Assembly: GCA_937927725.1 (NCBI GenBank)
Contig: CALBSE010000043.1
Coordinates: forward strand, 1-16,914
Reading direction: 5' to 3'
Length of the DNA: 16,914 nt
From: an uncultured Actinomycetes bacterium
Lineage (GTDB): Bacteria > Actinomycetota > Acidimicrobiia > Acidimicrobiales > Acidimicrobilacustridaceae
Shown: piece by piece, positions 14,639 through 16,914 of the stretch
How positions within the stretch are numbered: position 1 is the first letter of the stretch
How the letters are laid out: each line of letters opens with the position of its first letter
Notes under the pieces: generated by a model
What the model was told of the DNA's origin: nothing
Databases searched by the model: none
What the model saw: the letters and a program-made list of their open reading frames with translations, nothing else
Made by a program: the position numbers and the translations under genes

Positions 14639-15913
14639 GTGAGTACCGCCGACATCCTCGAAGATCTCCGTGCTCGTGGCCTGATCCACGACACCACCGC
14701 AATCGATGCCCTCCGTGAACGGCTGGCGCAGGGACCAATTGCGGTCTATGCGGGGTTTGATCCAACTGCCGACAGCCTTCATGTCGGCAACCTTGTTCCA
14801 CTTTTATTGCTTCGCCGCTTCCAGATCTTCGGACATCAGCCCGTAGCCCTTGCTGGCGGCGCCACCGGAATGATCGGTGATCCTGGAGGTCGTTCCTCAG
14901 AACGCAACCTTCTCGACGCCACCACGCTCGACGCCAACCTCGCTGCGATCAAGCCGCAGCTTGAGATGCTCCTCGATTTCACTCCGGGTGCCACGCAGGC
15001 CCGGCTTGTCGACAACCGTGACTGGACCGCGCCGCTTGGCGTTCTCGACTTCCTGCGCGATGTCGGAAAGCACGTCACCGTCAACACGATGTTGGCCAAA
15101 GACTCCGTGAAGTCCCGTGTCGAATCCGATGCGGGCATCTCGTTCACTGAGTTCAGTTATATGTTGCTGCAAGCAAACGATTACCATCATTTGTTCAATG
15201 AATTAAAGGTGGAATTGCAGGTTGGCGGTTCCGATCAGTGGGGCAACATCACTGCGGGTATTGATCTCATCCGCCGCACCGAAGGTGTGCACGTCCACGG
15301 TCTCACCGTTCCACTCGTGACCCGTGCCGACGGTCAGAAGTTCGGCAAATCCGTCGATGGGGCCGTCTGGTTGTCGCCCGATCGAACCACTCCCTATGCG
15401 TTCTTTCAGTACTTCATGAATGTTGATGACCGAGATGTCGAACGATTTCTTCTGCAAATGACCCTCGTACCCGTTGACCAGATCGTCGCTGCTATGGCCG
15501 AACACAACGCCGATCCCGGTCAGCGCCGTGCTCAGCAGTTGCTGGCCCGTTCTGTCACCGCCCTGGTCCATGGCGAGGGCGAGGCCGACCGAGCAGCCGG
15601 CGCCTCTCAGGGATTCACGCGTTCGGCCCAAGAACTTTCGGCCGAGGAATGGGCCGAGCTGACATCGAGCCTCCCGACGCTACCGATCGTTGCTTCTGAT
15701 ATTGGTCGTGATCTCGTCGAGGTTCTCGCCGACCACGGAGCCCTCGCATCACGGAGCGAAGGCCGCCGACTCGTGGCCCAATCTGGCCTGTCACTGAACG
15801 ACGCCGCTGTCACCGAGGGTCAAGTTCTCCAGGTCAGCGACTTCACCGGCGATGGTTATGCAATGGCGCGCAGGGGCAAAAAACACCGCTTTGTGCTGCG
15901 TTTTCTGCCCTAG
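14639..15913 (+). CDS. tyrS: Tyrosyl-tRNA synthetase
   Basis: Class I synthetase that charges tRNA-Tyr, 424 residues, standard bacterial length. The Rossmann core shows YAGFDPTADSLHVGN (37-51), with HVGN in the place of the HIGH motif, GMIGDPGGRSSER (78-89), the tyrosine and tRNA region EFSYMLLQANDYHHLF, GGSDQWGNI (197-204), and KFGKS (234-238) as the KMSKS-type loop. An S4-like RNA-binding domain occupies about 355-424 (SEGRRLVAQSGLSLNDAAV). The GTG at 14639 is chosen because the protein N-terminus begins there and a purine-rich site lies upstream. It is the last protein gene before the rRNA operon. Confidence 0.98.
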   Translation: MSTADILEDLRARGLIHDTTAIDALRERLAQGPIAVYAGFDPTADSLHVGNLVPLLLLRRFQIFGHQPVALAGGATGMIGDPGGRSSERNLLDATTLDANLAAIKPQLEMLLDFTPGATQARLVDNRDWTAPLGVLDFLRDVGKHVTVNTMLAKDSVKSRVESDAGISFTEFSYMLLQANDYHHLFNELKVELQVGGSDQWGNITAGIDLIRRTEGVHVHGLTVPLVTRADGQKFGKSVDGAVWLSPDRTTPYAFFQYFMNVDDRDVERFLLQMTLVPVDQIVAAMAEHNADPGQRRAQQLLARSVTALVHGEGEADRAAGASQGFTRSAQELSAEEWAELTSSLPTLPIVASDIGRDLVEVLADHGALASRSEGRRLVAQSGLSLNDAAVTEGQVLQVSDFTGDGYAMARRGKKHRFVLRFLP

Positions 15914-16097
15914 TTGCTGCTCGATGATTGTGGTCGTTCAGGCCATATTTTGACGATCCGCCGATCTCGATGCCGGGCCGATGTGCATTCGGAGCCGAGT
16001 GCGGCTATCTTGCTCGGACCACCTCGGGGCGGCTGTGCCGCACTGGGGAGGTCGACCCCCCTGATTTCGGCATGTGTGAGCTTCTTGCGCTGCCGAG
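15914..16097. other. Non-coding stretch between tyrS and the rRNA promoter
   Basis: No gene is supported. It contains a lone TTGACG (15950-15955) without a matching -10, a TATCTT (16006-16011) that fits TAnnnT but lacks a clear -35, and a 5-bp hairpin GCGGC-TGT-GCCGC (16029-16041) with no T-run. None is strong enough to call as promoter or tyrS terminator, though a second upstream rRNA promoter at 16006 is possible. Confidence 0.5.
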
Positions 16098-16126
16098 TTG
16101 CGTTGGTCGGGACCACTCGCTAGAGT
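16098..16126 (+). promoter_or_regulatory. rRNA operon promoter
   Basis: TTGCGT (16098-16103), a 17-base spacer and TAGAGT (16121-16126) give a well-spaced TTGnnn-TAnnnT promoter upstream of the 16S gene. Transcription would start near 16133, giving a leader of about 440 bases. The -10 shares its CTAGA core with strings in front of tyrS and pheS. Confidence 0.65.
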
Positions 16127-16187
16127 GGCTCTCCGCTCCTGAGGCGGCTTCCACAATCGGAAGTTGCTCCGGTAGCCAAAGTTGTTT

Positions 16188-16207
16188 CCGGCGAAAGTGT
16201 TCGCCGG
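16188..16207 (+). repeat. Leader hairpin, 8-bp perfect stem
   Basis: CCGGCGAA (16188-16195), loop AGTG, TTCGCCGG (16200-16207). It is the strongest simple hairpin in the leader and is followed directly by a second one. Confidence 0.6.
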
Positions 16208-16212
16208 CTGCC

Positions 16213-16226
16213 GCACCTTCGGGTGC
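16213..16226 (+). repeat. Leader hairpin with UUCG tetraloop
   Basis: GCACC (16213-16217), TTCG, GGTGC (16222-16226). The C(UUCG)G closing is the classic extra-stable RNA tetraloop. Confidence 0.6.
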
Positions 16227-16270
16227 ACCGAGTTCTGGCCGGTCAATTGCGACTGAGCTCCCTCGGGTCG

Positions 16271-16284
16271 TGCTCCTTGAAAAC
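16271..16284 (+). promoter_or_regulatory. boxA-like antitermination element
   Basis: TGCTCCTTGAAAAC resembles the boxA found in actinobacterial rRNA leaders (TGCTC-TTTGA type), the binding site of NusB-S10 that prevents early termination of rRNA transcripts. It lies about 290 bases before the mature 16S end. Confidence 0.6.
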
Positions 16285-16421
16285 GGAACAGAGGACGAAA
16301 AAGCCAGTGCGGGCGATCACCGCAACCGGCCTTCCCCGTGCTCATTCACGCCCCGGCTTGCCGGATCGCGAATGGGGAGAAGGTACGAGTCGTGATCGTT
16401 CACCAAGCAATTCCGGCAGAA

Positions 16422-16437
16422 CCCCATGTGTATGGGG
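16422..16437 (+). repeat. Leader hairpin CCCCAT/ATGGGG
   Basis: A 6-bp perfect stem with a GTGT loop (16428-16431) in the 16S leader. Confidence 0.5.
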
Positions 16438-16451
16438 GAAAGCCACGGTGC

Positions 16452-16465
16452 GGTTCGTAAGAACC
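16452..16465 (+). repeat. Leader hairpin with GUAA tetraloop
   Basis: GGTTC (16452-16456), GTAA, GAACC (16461-16465): a 5-bp stem closed by a GNRA-type loop. Confidence 0.5.
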
Positions 16466-16482
16466 AAACCACTTCGAGATTC

Positions 16483-16502
16483 AGAGAGGTGAGCCCCTCT
16501 CT
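16483..16502 (+). repeat. Leader hairpin AGAGAGG/CCTCTCT
   Basis: A 7-bp perfect stem (16483-16489 with 16496-16502) and a 6-base loop, about 70 bases before the mature 16S start. Confidence 0.5.
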
Positions 16503-16570
16503 CTCGGACTTTTCACTGATCGATTCATGTCTTCCCACGCCCTCGGGTGAGGTTGGATGTGAACACGGTT

Positions 16571-16914
<344 letters not shown>

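Larger units (their letters stand above)
16133..16570 (+). other. Transcribed rRNA leader with several hairpins
   Basis: Between the proposed promoter and the mature 16S end there is no supported protein gene. The stretch is dense in short perfect inverted repeats and has a boxA-like element, as expected for an rRNA leader that is folded, antiterminated and processed. The RNase III processing stem cannot be judged because its 3' partner lies beyond the window. Confidence 0.6.

Noticed and set aside
15914..16570. Short open frames on both strands between tyrS and 16S
   Set aside because: They overlap each other, have no motifs or ribosome sites, and coincide with the rRNA promoter and leader.

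Overview
The window is a housekeeping stretch of a high-to-moderate-GC actinobacterial chromosome. The gene order (SpoU-type rRNA methyltransferase, pheS, pheT, then argC-argJ-argB-argD-argF-argR-argG-argH, later tyrS) is the arrangement known from Actinomycetota such as Mycobacterium. The 5' 16S rRNA segment at the right end also reads as actinobacterial and looks most like Acidimicrobiia. That class-level call is recall-based inference, not a search result. Nearly all genes lie on the + strand; two small genes (a hemerythrin-like protein and a one-pass membrane protein) lie on the - strand.

Layout. 1-767: 3' part of a SpoU/TrmH-family RNA 2'-O-ribose methyltransferase, its start outside the window. 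823-4226: pheS and pheT, overlapping by ATGA. 4242-4889 (-): hemerythrin-like protein, convergent with pheT and divergent from argC. 4890-4972: compact divergent control region holding two tandem ARG-box-like operators and an argC promoter that appears to give a leaderless transcript. 4973-13297: the arginine biosynthesis operon argCJBDFRGH, tightly packed and mostly joined by 4-nt stop/start overlaps. 13301-13942: a NUDIX hydrolase three bases after argH. 13954-14583 (-): small single-transmembrane protein of unknown function. 14639-15913: tyrS. 15914-16570: no protein gene; it contains a good rRNA promoter (TTGCGT-17-TAGAGT), a long structured leader with a boxA-like element and several hairpins. 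16571-end: the first ~344 nt of a 16S rRNA gene.

How the genes work together. ArgJ (acetyl transfer from N-acetylornithine to glutamate), ArgB, ArgC and ArgD make ornithine through the cyclic acetyl pathway. ArgF, ArgG and ArgH then convert ornithine to citrulline, argininosuccinate and arginine. ArgR, encoded within the operon, probably binds the two boxes in front of argC with arginine as corepressor, closing a feedback loop. PheST and TyrS charge tRNA-Phe and tRNA-Tyr, and with the rRNA methyltransferase and 16S gene they make the flanks a translation neighbourhood.

I found no convincing previously undescribed system. The points most worth a second look are the argC/hemerythrin divergent control region, a perfect 19-bp palindrome centred on the argR stop codon, a recurring CTAGA promoter-like motif, and the structured rRNA leader.
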